From assembly GCA_020631735.1 (NCBI GenBank), contig CM036160.1, positions 114,744,680 through 114,808,679 of the forward strand: a stretch of DNA of 64,000 nucleotides, given 5' to 3'. The notes under the pieces are model-generated. The model saw only the letters and a list, made by a program, of their open reading frames with translations. It searched no databases and had not been told where the DNA came from. This DNA is from Saccharum officinarum (lineage: Eukaryota > Streptophyta > Magnoliopsida > Poales > Poaceae). Made by a program: the position numbers and the translations under genes. Shown here one piece after another: positions 46,280 through 57,094 of the stretch (positions are counted from its first letter, which is position 1; the number at the start of each line of letters is the position of its first letter).

Positions 46280-47564
46280 TTATCTTTTCACTAGAATCTT
46301 TTCTAAGCATGTAGTGAGCATTGAAAGCAAAGGGTCTAGCATGCTTGGGCAAGGGTTGTGGTGGTGGAGTTTCACACTCATGAGCATAGTGGCCCTTTTA
46401 TCCACACTCAACACATCTCTTTGGCTTGGACTTTGATTTGCTTTGTTGTTGTTGAGCTTTAGCCTTCTTCTCTTGATTTGCCAAGTAACCAATGTCACTT
46501 CTATCCATCTTCATGACGGTGTTCATGAGTAGCTCACTTTGCAAGTATTGACCTCTTGTGAACTTGCTTAAGCCGATCTTGAGATGCTCTTTCTCTTGCT
46601 TGAGCTTTTTGTTCTTCTCAATGAGTGACTCATTTGATGTTTGCTTTTTAAGAGCCATCAACCCTTTTAGCTTCTTGTTCTCATCTCTAAGCATTTCATA
46701 TTCACTCTTGAGCTTGACATAGTCATCATGATTGTCGGATTCAACCACTTTCTTGTCTTTTGCCACTAGAGCCTTGCTCAATGCCCTCAATAATCAAGTC
46801 ATCACATGATGTGGCTATATCAATCTTAACAACTTGGTTAGTAGCATCATGTGTCTCAAGAGAAAGCTTATTAGCAACAACAAGACTATCATAATTAATT
46901 TTCAATGGAGTATATTTGTCATTTAGCAAGTTGTGCCTAGTGTTGAGCTCATCATGCTTCTTCTCAAGTTTATCATGTTCATCTCTAAGCTCTTTGTTGA
47001 AAGTTTTGAGCTCCTTGAAAGTAGAAGTCATTATTTTATTTTGATCTTTAAGCTCATCACTAGTCTTTTGTGCAATCTCAAGCTTTGATAAAAGTTATTC
47101 ATTTTCATTTTGAAGCTCATCATTTTCATTTCTAGTCTTTCTTATGACTTTAAAATATTTGTTTAGCAATTTTACAAGTTCATCATAAGAAGGTGTATCA
47201 TATTCATCATCACTATCACTATCATCGTCATCATCATCATCATCATCACTCTCATTATTTTGTACCTTTCATTCACCCTTGGCCATGAGGCATAAGTGAG
47301 TAGTGGATGATGACGATGAAGATGGCGGTGAACGTGGTGATGAAGATGTCGATGAAGATGATGATGGCCCAATCACAAACGCGGCGACCTTCTCTTTCTT
47401 GTCGTCGCTTTCATCACCGGAGGACTCACATGATGACTTAATATCGGTGAGCCAATCACCAACAATGTAAGCTTTGCCTCCCTTCTTCTTTTTGTAATAT
47501 TCTTTTTTCTTGCCATCCTTCTTCTTGTATGGCTTGTTCTTCTTCTTCTAATCTTCTTCATCAC
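46280..47564 (-). pseudogene. Gag C-terminal extension: coiled coil and zinc knuckle
   Basis: Broken frames encode Asp/Ser-rich and Lys-rich stretches, then a long coiled coil (46398-47031; repeats such as ELRDEHDKLEKKHDEL and EKNKKLKQEKEHLK). A CCHC-type CVECG-stop-KGHYAHEC knuckle near 46385-46410 has a TAA in it. Long coiled-coil gag tails are typical of SIRE-type elements. Several stops and at least one frame shift. Confidence 0.7.
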
Positions 47565-48523
47565 TAGATTCGTTTTTTGCCCTTGTTCTTGTTCTTATAC
47601 TTGTCTTTTGGAGGCTTAGGGCATTGATGAGCTACATGACCAAGTTCACCATAATTGTAGCAATCCATTTCGGATATAGGCTTTCTTTTGCTACTTGTGA
47701 AGAACTTCTTCTTCTTGCCATCGAACTTGATGCCACTCTTGTTAAGCTTCTTTAGCATCTTTGTGGTCTTTCTCACCATGAGAGCAAGTGTTGCATCATC
47801 AATATTACTTTCACTTGAGCTTTCATGCACTATCAGGGCTTAGCTCTTCTTCTTTTTCTTGTCATGGCAAGCTTTGAAGGCCAAGTCCTTCTTCTTGGAA
47901 GATGATGAGCCCTCTTCCAGAGTGATTTGCGTGTACATCTCATGAGCATTGATCTTTCTCAATACTTGTGTCGGTGTTACGGTGGAGAGATCACTTTGGT
48001 GAAGCACGGTGATAATGTGGCCATATTTCTCAACGGGAAAAACACTCAAGATCCTCCTTGCAATATCCGATGGACTTATTTGAGTGAGCCCGAGAGCATT
48101 GAGATCCTCTATAAGAACATTCAAGCGAGTGTACATGTCATTAGCACTTTTCTTGGGAAGCATCTCAAAAGAGTTAATTTTCTTCAAAGCAATATGATAG
48201 TGTTCCTCACGCTCACTCTTAGTTCCCTCATGGAGAGCACAAAGGTTTTTCCACAATTCATGAGCATTTTTTGCATTACGCATACAATTGAAGATATCCT
48301 TGCCAAGGCCCCGGTAGAGTGCATTTTTTGCCTTTACATTCCACCGGTCGTACTTCTCCTCGTCACCAACGGGGTTAGCGGGATCCTTGATTTCGGGAAG
48401 CCCTTCGGTGGCGGCTCTAAGACACCCGACATCTATGGCTTCGAGGTACGCCTCCATGCGGATTTTCTAATATGTAAAATCATCTCCCTCAAAGATGGGA
48501 GGTGGTCCTTCCCCATTAAACAT
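47564..48523 (-). pseudogene. Copia gag with premature stops
   Basis: Likely start ATG at 48523 (MFNGEGPPPIFEGDDFTY) is followed after 19 codons by TAG where related gags have Trp. The frame then continues 48457-47840 with the UBN2-type gag core (ALYRGLGKDIFNCMRNAKNA, WKNLCALHEG, RILSVFPVEKYG). A TAA precedes the second part (47830-47564), whose zinc knuckle reads CYNYGELGHVAHQC, so the second Cys has become Tyr. Confidence 0.85.
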
Positions 48524-48561
48524 CTTGCTCTAGGTGGTAAAGCCTAAATTAGGAGCAACTC

Positions 48562-48574
48562 GGCTCCGATACCA
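48562..48574 (-). promoter_or_regulatory. Primer binding site (initiator Met tRNA)
   Basis: Minus-strand TGGTATCGGAGCC, two bases inside the 5' LTR, differs by one base from the usual TGGTATCAGAGCC complement of plant tRNA-iMet used by copia elements. Confidence 0.9.
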
Positions 48575-48576
48575 AT

Positions 48577-50201
48577 TGAAAGGATCAAGATGCCCAAGAG
48601 GGGGGTGAATTGGGTTTTTCTAAAATTTATTGCAAGAATTAAATCCTACTAAGGCATAATTCACCCCTAGTGCCTACAAGTGTTCCTTGTGATTCTATCA
48701 AAAAAAGTTTTGCACCCTAAGTTCCAATCCTAGTCTAGCATGGCAATTCTAGGAAAGTAAATCAAGCAACAAAAGTAATACAAGAAAGTAATTGCTTAAA
48801 AGTAAAGGGATAGGAACACGGTGATATTTTCCCGAGGTATCGGAGAGTCGCCACTCCCCACTAGTCCTCGTTGGAGCACTCGCACAAGGGTGTAGCTCCC
48901 CCTTGATCCACGCAAGGATCAAGTGCTCTCTATGGGCTGATTTTTTTACACTTCGTCGCGGTGAATCGCCCACAACCGCTCACAAGATGAGTTGGGTCAT
49001 CCACAAGCTCCGCCGGATGATCACCAAACTCCCAATCACCACCAAGCCATCTAGGTGATGGCGATCACTAAGAGTAACAAGCAAGAACTCTCACTTGACC
49101 ACAACAAGCCTAATGAGAAGGTGGATGCACACTTGCTACTCCCTAGTCACTAATGAGGGATTTCAAACTTGGATTCTCAAATCACAACCCTCACTAGAGC
49201 TCTTGCACTTCCTTGCACTTGAAAGGTATTTTCCAGCTGAACAAATAAGCAAGAGACCTCAAAAGGAGGTGTAGGGGATGTATTTATACACCCCATAGTC
49301 AATTCGAACCGTTATGTGCCAACTCAGTATTTTACGTACTGACCGAACGCGCCGGTCGACGTGACCGGACGCGTCCGGTCGGTGGCAACGGTCGAATTTG
49401 AAACAAACTGCGCTGAGTGACCGAACGCACAGCGAGTCCGATCAGGACTGACCGGATGCGTCCGGTCGTGCAAGAACCTTACTATACTTTGACCGGATGC
49501 TCGGTCGAGTCCAATTGGTGATGACCGGACACGTTCGGTCAGCGAAGTACCTCTCTAGAACTAGACCGAACACACTGTAGACGCGTCCGATCGTTTTCCC
49601 AGTCGCGTCCAATCATATCACTTACCCTCTCTGACACTGGTTAACCCGATCACCGTGTCCGGTCCAGGGGAGGACCGCGTCCAGTCGACCGAGTTGAAAC
49701 TGTGGTGACCGCTAGTACTAACCGAACGCGTCCGATCAAGGCAGAGACCGCGTCCGGTCAAGGATAAAGGGCTCAAACGACTTCGAATCGCGACGCAACT
49801 TGAACCGAGTTTCTGCGAACTGAACTTTGGGCTTCACCTGAGCTACCTAGTGCTAAGTTTGACAAGTGTGCACCACACCTAAACAAAAGACTCACCTAAG
49901 TCAAGCTACTCGCTCATGCCCCTCTTTATAGTACGGCCAAAGGAGAAAAACGAAGATCCTAACAACTATTCTGAACGTGACTCAACTCCTCGACGTCCGG
50001 AACTAACCGTCCTTAATCTTGACGTTAATCCTTTAAAAACTGAAACGATTTCCATCAAGGGGCATGAAAACCAAAGTGCCCAAAACAGTCACCATTCCCA
50101 TGACCTAACTTACCAAAGTTTCTGCAAAACACACGTTAGTCATGGTAATAATGCGTTGTCATCAATTTCCGAAACCAACTTTTGGGGCCTAGATACTTTC
50201 A
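48577..50201 (-). repeat. 5' LTR of the nested copia element
   Basis: 1625 bp. The TATA-like TGTATAAATACAT lies near 49270-49285 on the minus strand. Same palindromic motif array as the other LTR, with several copies altered by transitions (for example CCGAACGCGCCGG at about 49343). Confidence 0.93.
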
Positions 50202-50206
50202 CATCC
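50202..50206. repeat. TSD CATCC (right) of nested element
   Basis: Exact partner of 36627-36631. Confidence 0.95.
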
Positions 50207-50861
50207 TAGACGGCTTGGAGCAGCGGTGGTGTTGAGCTCATGATTGGAGATTGTTTCGAGCCTCACCAAGTGTTTGTGAAGGGGTTCTTGAGCCTTTCCC
50301 GCGGAAGTTCGCGAATTGGCTACTCTAGTGGAGCTCGTGGCTTGGAGGATCCCATCTTGTGAGTGGATGTGCGGCACCCGCTGAGGGTTTGACTCTTGAT
50401 AGTCAATTAGCTCATGATCCATCAAGTGGGTGCATCGCCACAACGAGGAGTAGCTTGCCGGAAAGCAAGTGAACCTCGGTAAAAAATCTTGTATCATCTC
50501 TTGCCGAGGATTCTCTTTATGATTGTATGTGATTGATTCTTTGGATACATCTCATCTCTACATCGTTGGTATAAGAATCAATTCACTCCCTTTTTCATTC
50601 TTGCACTTTTATCTTGTCTAATGTGTTTAGCGTAGTTTGTATCACATAGGAGTAAGTAGCTTAGTGACTTAGCTTTGTTGGTGTGAATTAGAGATCATAG
50701 TCTTGTTCACTAGAATTGTATAGGTGGCTTGCTTAGTATAGTTGAGCTAGTGCTAGAATTAGCATCGCCCTCTTTTATACTAACAATTGTTGATTAGTGA
50801 AGCTTGTAGATTTTTAAATAGGCTATTCACCCCTCTCTAGCCATTTGGACCTTACAGATGC

Positions 50862-51927
50862 TCTCTTATGAGGAGCACCAAGTATATATTGCTATATGAA
50901 TCCATAGAACATTAAAGTTTAACTTTACGTCCATCGGCTATGTTGGATTATGGTAATCATCAAGAGTGGGAGATCAAACTCTTTTATGTGTCTATTACTC
51001 TAACTAGGTACAAACCATAGAATTTTGAATTTACTTTAAGGGTAAATTAAAATTGCTATGGTAGTGTTGTAATGGGATGCAAAATAAGGACAAGATAAAT
51101 CATGTATTCATGATAGTGTAAAAATCTCATATGCATAATATCATGATGGAGGTAATCACCGTAAAGGTGTAGACCTCAAATTGAACATAGTCTGTGTTAA
51201 TGGTAGATGCCAATTAATAAATGCAAATTGTATAAACACGTCTTAAGTGTATACCTTAGTTAATCCGCAAACGAATTGGGTACACACGTTGAGGATAGTC
51301 ACTAAGTTTTGGACTTAGTGTAGATCCCACGGTAGCAACAATAGTGCTACCTTCTGTATGGCCAATAGGAATGCAAATTAATGGTAGTCATATTTGTGAA
51401 AAGATATAGACCAAATGTTCTAATTTGTGATGTTGGGTACACACGTTTAGGATAGTCCCTAAGTATTTACTTAGTGTAAATCCTACAGTAGCAAGTAGCA
51501 ACTATGGTGCTACCTTGTGTATAGCTAACAAACAAATATAGAACATACGTGTTATACAATTAATGAGAAAATACACATAAAATAGTGCATTCATTAATTA
51601 AGCACGTAGAGTTTTAAAATGAAAAACTTAAATGGGCTTAAATAAAATGATCGATTGCAAAATAAATACATAAATAAATAAATTGCAAGATCATGGTCGT
51701 AATACTAAGGATATTGTTTATTGGGTTTACCATACATACAAGGACATGCTTTGAACAATATCACAAATGGATATTTTACAATGATATAAAACATCACAAG
51801 TACAATTATTGCTAAAGTCAGGGACTAAACATAATCGTACTACATTTACAGCATATAATTACTCAGAGACTAACAGAGTCTTATGCGAATTAATGCTGAA
51901 ATTAGATAAAAATAAATACTAAGCCTG
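50862..51927. other. AT-rich region with a local ~157-bp-period repeat
   Basis: Continuation of the unknown sequence left of 35363. 51277-51362 and 51434-51530 are imperfect direct copies (GGGTACACACGTT.AGGATAG ... GCTACCTT.TGTAT). No gene or TIR recognised. Confidence 0.45.
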
Positions 51928-53305
51928 ATGGACCAATTGGAACTGGAAACTAAACCAACTTCAGATTCGGGCCCAGGAAGGCCCATGCGGACAAGCATAG
52001 GGCGCCGGCCATTGGGCCGGCCCATTTCGGGCGCGTGGGCCTTTAAAGGGAGGAGGCAGCCGGCAGTTGCTCACCACCGCCGTTGCCTGAAGGCCGCCGC
52101 CGCCGCTTAGCCACCTCGCCGCCGCTATCCACCGTGCCACCGCCGTGCATCAGTTCGAGGAGGACTCCCCATTCTCCGGGGAGTAGAAGCCGCCGCCGCC
52201 GTCGTTCTCGCTTGGGCCGACATGGCCATTGGGGAGGCCGCGTGCCGATGGTCCGTGAGGGACGCGGAGCCAGGTCCGTCGCAGACCGAGGCGGCGGTGG
52301 CGGCTTCGCCAGTGTGGACGCGGCGCGGAATCGGCACAGTCGGCGGAGGCGGAGGCGTCGGGGCGTCGTCGACGGCACGGCTGCTCGAAGCATCACCACG
52401 CGCGAGCGCGGGCAGGCGCGTCGGGGCTGAGCGGCGTGCCGCCATTGTTGGTGGGGAGCGGTTGCGTGCCTTCCTCAAACCCGCCACGGTGAAGGACAGA
52501 GTCAGCGTTGGTGACGTCGGTTCCATCGGCTCGGGGGCAGCCCAGTTAGAGGGGCCGGCGACGACAGGCGTAGGTGGTGAGCAGGGGCCGTGGCCATGCT
52601 CGACGCAGAACCACGGCAGCCACGGCGGACACGGTCCTGGTCCGTGCTCGGGGCAGATGGGTCCCGTCGGTGGCGCAGGGGCCACGGAACATCGGTGGCG
52701 TGACAACGACGTCCACCACGCCCAACGACTCGCATCCGAAGCCCGCGTCCTCTCCCCCGGCGTTCAAGGAGTTCAAACGGGAGCCCCATGTTATGGTGCG
52801 GAGGAAGAGAGTTGACGATCAAAATCGCCGGAGGTACTAGCGCAGGGTCGGCAGCGTACCAGTTCGTGTTGTACAGAAGCCTTCACGCGAGCACTCCAGC
52901 TCTTGGCATCATCAATTGATGAAAATTCAATTGCGTCTTACCGTGCTTTCATGCAGTTTGGGCAAAACGTCCATTTCTTTCATGGTTTGGAACAGGAACG
53001 TGACCAAGAACAGCGTGGTTGATCCAATGAGCCTTGTCTCGTCGATGCCTCTGTTATTCTACTTCTTGTTTGTAGAGCAAAGTGCTGATGACAGTGAATA
53101 TAAATGAACAGGATTTGAAAGAATGGTCTCTTTTATTGATCTCTGAAATATAAGTAAAGGGGTGTCACGAAGGGACACGACTGTTCTCAAAAGACATGTC
53201 ATTTGGGAGTAAAACTAACTGTCTAATTATATCCACTAATTTTACGCTCGATGGATGAGATCACTTCGTGAACATGTGTCTGCTGAGAGACACTATTTCG
53301 TAACA
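51928..53305 (+). other. Gene-like GC-rich segment, not assigned
   Basis: A sharp rise in GC from 51960, then a 197-codon plus frame (52222-52815) rich in Gly/Ala/Arg, an overlapping frame ending FKREPHVMVRRKRVDDQNRR at 52840, and a lower-GC tail to 53150 that looks like a 3'UTR. Several overlapping frames on both strands are open because of GC content, so none is certain. It could be a captured or decayed gene. I do not recognise a domain. Confidence 0.3.
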
Positions 53306-54329
53306 ATTGGGTTAGATCGGACCAAGAAAAAAACGCTGGGTATAAAAAAATGGCTTGTGCCAATTCGACGTGGCCGTCGGGTCTGGGGGAGCTATGTATT
53401 TCTTATACTTTTCAGATTCTTTTTATTTATATACTCCTATGTCGGATCGAGTTTGTGCAGATCGGATTGAATTATATGGGTCAAAAGTTGTGGACCGAGG
53501 TCATCCAATGCACTAGTCGGATCAGGCAAGGTAAGTTTTTTTTTCTTCTTTCGAGCGAATCAAGCCGCCAGGCTGGTCGGGTCAGGTGACCTACGCATGT
53601 CTTGTATATAGTAGATGGATAAATACCTCCATTCTATCCGGTCACTTTACCTCGCAGGCCAAAATATAACAAAAACAAAAAAAAGCAGAAAATGTTGATG
53701 ATAGGGCTTCCGTTTCGTCTGGACGCACGTTGGTGGGCCTCGATGCCTGCCCAAACGTACCAATAGGCAACACTGCATCCGCACAGATATAAAAATAAAA
53801 AATAGCCGCTCTCACCTTCCTCTTAATCGCCGTTGTGTCCGTATCTATTCTCGAACCCACTCTCCACGCCTGCATCGCCGCTGCGTGCTCCACTGCGACC
53901 ATGCTGCCGCGGCCGCAACGAATCGGCGTGTTGCACCGCGCTCAAGCGCCGCCACCTGCCTTCCTATCTCCCCCCTCCCCCCCGCCACTCACCACTCGTC
54001 GCCTAGTTCTCCGAGCTGACGTGACGTGGTCCACGACGATTGCTCTGACACGACGTTCTTCACCCCGCCCATCCGCTTGCCTCCCGCCATCCTCCCTCTC
54101 CACTGCACCCAAGCGTCGCTTGCTGGCTACCGCAGTTCTCCACTAGGTAGGTCATGGCTGCCGGCGACGCTATATTTCAAGTGTTTTCAGAAGTTGTTTT
54201 CAAGTGTTTTCATCTAGATGTTGCATATGTTGCAATGGCTATATACGCATGTTGCAAGTATATGTTTCAAGTGTTTCAGTTGTTTTCAGACATTCAAGTG
54301 TTTCGTCTTGATGTTGCAGAAGTATATCA
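53306..54329. repeat. ~1-kb dispersed direct repeat, copy B
   Basis: Partner of 32708-33710, same orientation, about 20.6 kb downstream. Unlike copy A, it continues past AAGTATATC into the TGTTGCAA array. Differences are substitutions and small indels. Confidence 0.75.
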
Positions 54330-54570
54330 GGTTGTTGCATAACATGCATGTTGCAAGCGTACGTTTCAGATGTTTCATACGTATGTTGCAAGTGTTTTAT
54401 CTGGATGTTGTAAAACTAGATCTGGATGTTGCATGCGTTTGCAATAACTTTCAAGTGTTTTAAGGTGTTTCGCAAGTGTTTCATACTTATATTGCAAGTG
54501 TTTCAACTGTTTCGGACGTATGTTGCAAGTGATTTATCTTGATGTTGCAAAAGTAGATCTATTGTTGCAC
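54180..54570. repeat. Degenerate TGTTGCAAGTGTTTCA repeat array
   Basis: At least eight imperfect 30-45-bp units built from GATGTTGCA, CGTATGTTGCAAGTGTTT and TTTCAAGTGTTTC. Such arrays are seen in grass DNA transposons; class not assigned. Confidence 0.65.
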
Positions 54571-55206
54571 ATGCTGCAATGGGACCATCTGGCGTAGCCG
54601 CCTATTACCGTTGTTGGGGCGTTGGAAAGCGCACGAGGTACGAGCGGTCCCCGCCTACAAGCGCATGGAAAAGCGTACGAAGCACAAGGTAGGGCGATTG
54701 GCGCGTGCGGTCCGGGTGGTGCAAGCCCCCGCGTGGGCGCACCAGGTGTAGCGCGGGGAACAGGGTATTGGCACCGGTGTCCGGACGTAGGAACGTCCGG
54801 GCACTGGCAAATAGAGAGAGAGATTCAGGACAGCTTGCTATTTCGACGTGTGATGTTTTTGGCCCAGCCTATGCTCCGTCCAGGAACGGCCGAAGCCCAG
54901 GTGAAGGGCGGGCAGCCCAGCCCAGGAAACGGCGGCCGCCATCGGCCATTATTCCGCGGGTGACTCGGACGGACGGAGCAGAGTCCACGGTCCACGCCCC
55001 CGACCTCACGTCCGGTGAATGGTGATCACGGCTGACGGCTCCTCGTGACGGCGACGGATCACGGCTCTATGACCAAGAACCACTTCCCTCCCAGAGCGGG
55101 TTGCGAGCATCCCTCGTACGGCCAAGGATTCGTCGCAGCAGCACAGAAAAAGTCAGAAACTTCACCGATGCTTTCTTCCTAGGGCCTAAGGCTAGATAGA
55201 CACACG
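54571..55206. other. Mixed-GC spacer, no recognised gene
   Basis: Contains an inverted GTCCGGACGTAGGAACGTCC (54779-54798) and overlapping chance frames (54622-54963, 54705-55025). No domain seen. Confidence 0.4.
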
Positions 55207-55663
55207 GGTGCGGTCAGACTACCCGCACTCATGGGCCTCTATATTCATCCTCTATACGTCCTATTCAGTAAGATTCTCTCCTCTATACTTAATTCTTCCG
55301 CACCCATCCATCCTCTATATCATCCTCTATCCACTCTATTTACTATGGGACCCACTTGTCACTTTATCTAAATATATCCATGTGTGATCTAGTTTTGAAG
55401 GATTTATTGAGACAAATTTAATGGTGCAATCAAAATTTAATTTGAATTTTTGGTTTGTGAGTTATAGTATTTTTTTCTTTGTTTAGCTAGTGGGGCCCGC
55501 CACTATAGAGTATAGAGTAAGCACAGTACTACTCTAAATATAGAGTGAGAGAAAGGATAGAATATCGTTTTAGAGTACCCAGTGCAGCGGTTTTTACTCT
55601 ATATTCATACTCTAAAGCTTTAGAGTATCGTTTTAGAATACCCACTACGGGTAATCTCAGGAC
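55207..55663. mobile_element. Candidate MITE with GACTACCCGC ends
   Basis: Left CAGACTACCCGCACTCATGGG and right CCCACTACGGGTAATCTCA are imperfect inverted repeats. Between them are CTCTATA-rich left and TATAGAGTA-rich right subterminal repeats. TCA flanks both sides, which may be a TSD. Confidence 0.5.
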
Positions 55664-56053
55664 TGGGGAATGCACGATGGTCAGGAAGGAATCCATTCCG
55701 TTCCAGGGTCACCGAACAAAAAGTCTTGTTTCACCCCCGGCCCGGCCCGGCCCGCCGCCGCCGTCGTCGCCGCATCGGGCGCTCGATCCAGCGCAACCAC
55801 ACGGCCGCCGCCCGTCCCTGCCGATGCTTCCTCCAGTCCGCCGATGGCCGGATGCCCAGCGTGCCCGCGACGAGGCGACGACGATGACCGACCTTCACCA
55901 GACGCCCTGTGCGCCCACGGGCTTCGGGACCTCGGCATCGCGCGTCCGCGTCCGCATCCACATGTCCGTCCGCGCGTGACCAGTGAATCCTCCTCTCGGG
56001 GCGCACCGCAAGTACAGCCGCCGCCTGTGCAGGCTGCAGCCAGACCAAGAAGA
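55664..56053. other. GC-rich block, no recognised gene
   Basis: Pro/Ala/Arg-rich frames on both strands (for example 55670-56119 plus, 55731-56069 minus). The plus frame runs on into the adjacent MITE, which argues against a real gene. Confidence 0.4.
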
Positions 56054-56268
56054 GTCTGTTTAGTTCCAAAAAGTGAACTTAAAAAGTGCTACACTCACGG
56101 CACATGCATGAAATACTAAATATAGATGAAAGAAAAAACTAATAATACAGTTTAGTTGTAAATCACAAGATAAATCTTTTGAACCTAATTAGAAATACAA
56201 ATTCTCAAATAAACCGAAAAGTGCTACAGTAATCGAACCTAAAATTTTTCCTTTAACTAAACAGGGCC
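56054..56268. mobile_element. Tourist-like MITE 1 of a three-MITE train
   Basis: GTCTGTTTAGTTCC at the left and AACTAAACAGGGCC at the right, with TACTAAATATAGATGAAAG and GTGCTACAGTAAT inside. Confidence 0.65.
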
Positions 56269-56360
56269 GACGTTGGTTGCGTTCTCCCGACGCCAAGCCG
56301 TTTCTCTTCTCTTCTTTTTCTTGTGGGACATGACAATTGACAGCGGACGTCTTCATTTCA

Positions 56361-56605
56361 GGGCTTTGTTTAGATGAAGGCTAAAGTTGAAATTTTTTCA
56401 CTTTCTCTTCATCGTATCGAATCTTTAGACGCATACACGGAGCACTAAATATAGATAAAAAAATAACTAAATGTATAGTTTGTTTGTAATTTGCGAGACG
56501 AATCTTTTGAATCTAATTAGTCTATGATTGGACACTAAATACCAATTACAAACAAAATTACTACAGTAGCTAAAATTCAAAAAAACCAGCCATCTGAACA
56601 AGGCC
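56361..56605. mobile_element. Tourist-like MITE 2 of a three-MITE train
   Basis: GGGCTTTGTTTAGATG at the left and CATCTGAACAAGGCCC at the right, with the GCGAGACGAATCTTTTGAAT core. Confidence 0.75.
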
Positions 56606-56706
56606 CAAGATGCCAGCCTTGCGTGACTGCGTAGTTTTGCACGTGCGGTTGGCCGCTGACACACAAGGGACCTCGTGGCAGGGCAGGCCGCGTTCTCTTT
56701 TCTTTA

Positions 56707-56947
56707 GGGACTGTTTAGTTTCAGAAAATTTTTTGAAAACGTTATTATAGTAATTTCGTTGTTATTTGATAAATATTATTTAATTATAAACTAACTATGC
56801 TTAAAAGATTTGTCTCGTGAATTTCGTCTAAACTGTGTAATTAATTTTATTTTTTATCTATATTTAATGTTTCATGCATGTGTCCAAAGATTCGATTTGA
56901 CGGGGAATCTGAAAAATTTTGCAAGTTTTTTTTAACCAAACAAGGCC
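56707..56947. mobile_element. Tourist-like MITE 3 with TTA TSD
   Basis: 241 bp, GGGACTGTTTAGTTT ... AACCAAACAAGGCC, flanked by TTA at 56704-56706 and 56948-56950. Reverse orientation of the shared core (TTAAAAGATTTGTCTCGTGA). Confidence 0.85.
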
Positions 56948-57094
56948 TTACTGCACCCCGCTGATCCTGCAGTCCTTTTTTACTGTTACTAGTGCACAGA
57001 GCACGCCGTTGAGGTTGAACAAATAATGACATGTGTACTAATATCTGATGATCACCGGACCAGAAGCAAATCCATCCCCGCCCGAGCGATTCAG

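Larger units (their letters stand above)
36632..50201 (-). mobile_element. Full-length SIRE/Maximus-type Ty1/copia retrotransposon
   Basis: 13,570 bp with 1625-bp LTRs at both ends, perfect 5-bp TSD CATCC, TGAAAG/CTTTCA termini, a tRNA-iMet-type PBS, a PPT, and the copia domain order gag-protease-integrase-RT-RNase H on the minus strand. The ~4.6 kb between RNase H and the 3' LTR, the long coiled-coil gag extension and the large size are typical of the SIRE/Maximus lineage. All coding parts have stops or shifts, so it is non-autonomous now. LTR differences that I see are mostly transitions. Confidence 0.93.
35363..50856 (+). mobile_element. Solo copia LTR split by a nested retrotransposon
   Basis: The left part 35363-36631 starts TGAAAGCCC; the right part 50207-50856 ends GGACCTTACA (expected CTTTCA, one change). 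Together they make a ~1.9-kb LTR. Flanks GATAC (35358-35362) and GATGC (50857-50861) are a TSD with one mismatch. CTCTATATATACTT at about 36400 is the TATA region on plus. No internal retroelement of this orientation is present, so it was a solo LTR, later hit by the 36632-50201 element. It carries copies of the GGACGCGTCCGATG motif near 36151, 36203 and 36330. Confidence 0.8.

Noticed and set aside
47927..48547. 206-codon plus-strand ORF
   Set aside because: Antisense to the recognisable gag core on the minus strand.
54180..54570. CRISPR-like repeat array
   Set aside because: Repeats are degenerate, unevenly spaced and without unique spacers, in a plant nuclear context.
55670..56119. 149-codon Pro/Ala-rich ORF
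   Set aside because: Its C-terminal part is encoded by a MITE and the rest has no family features.
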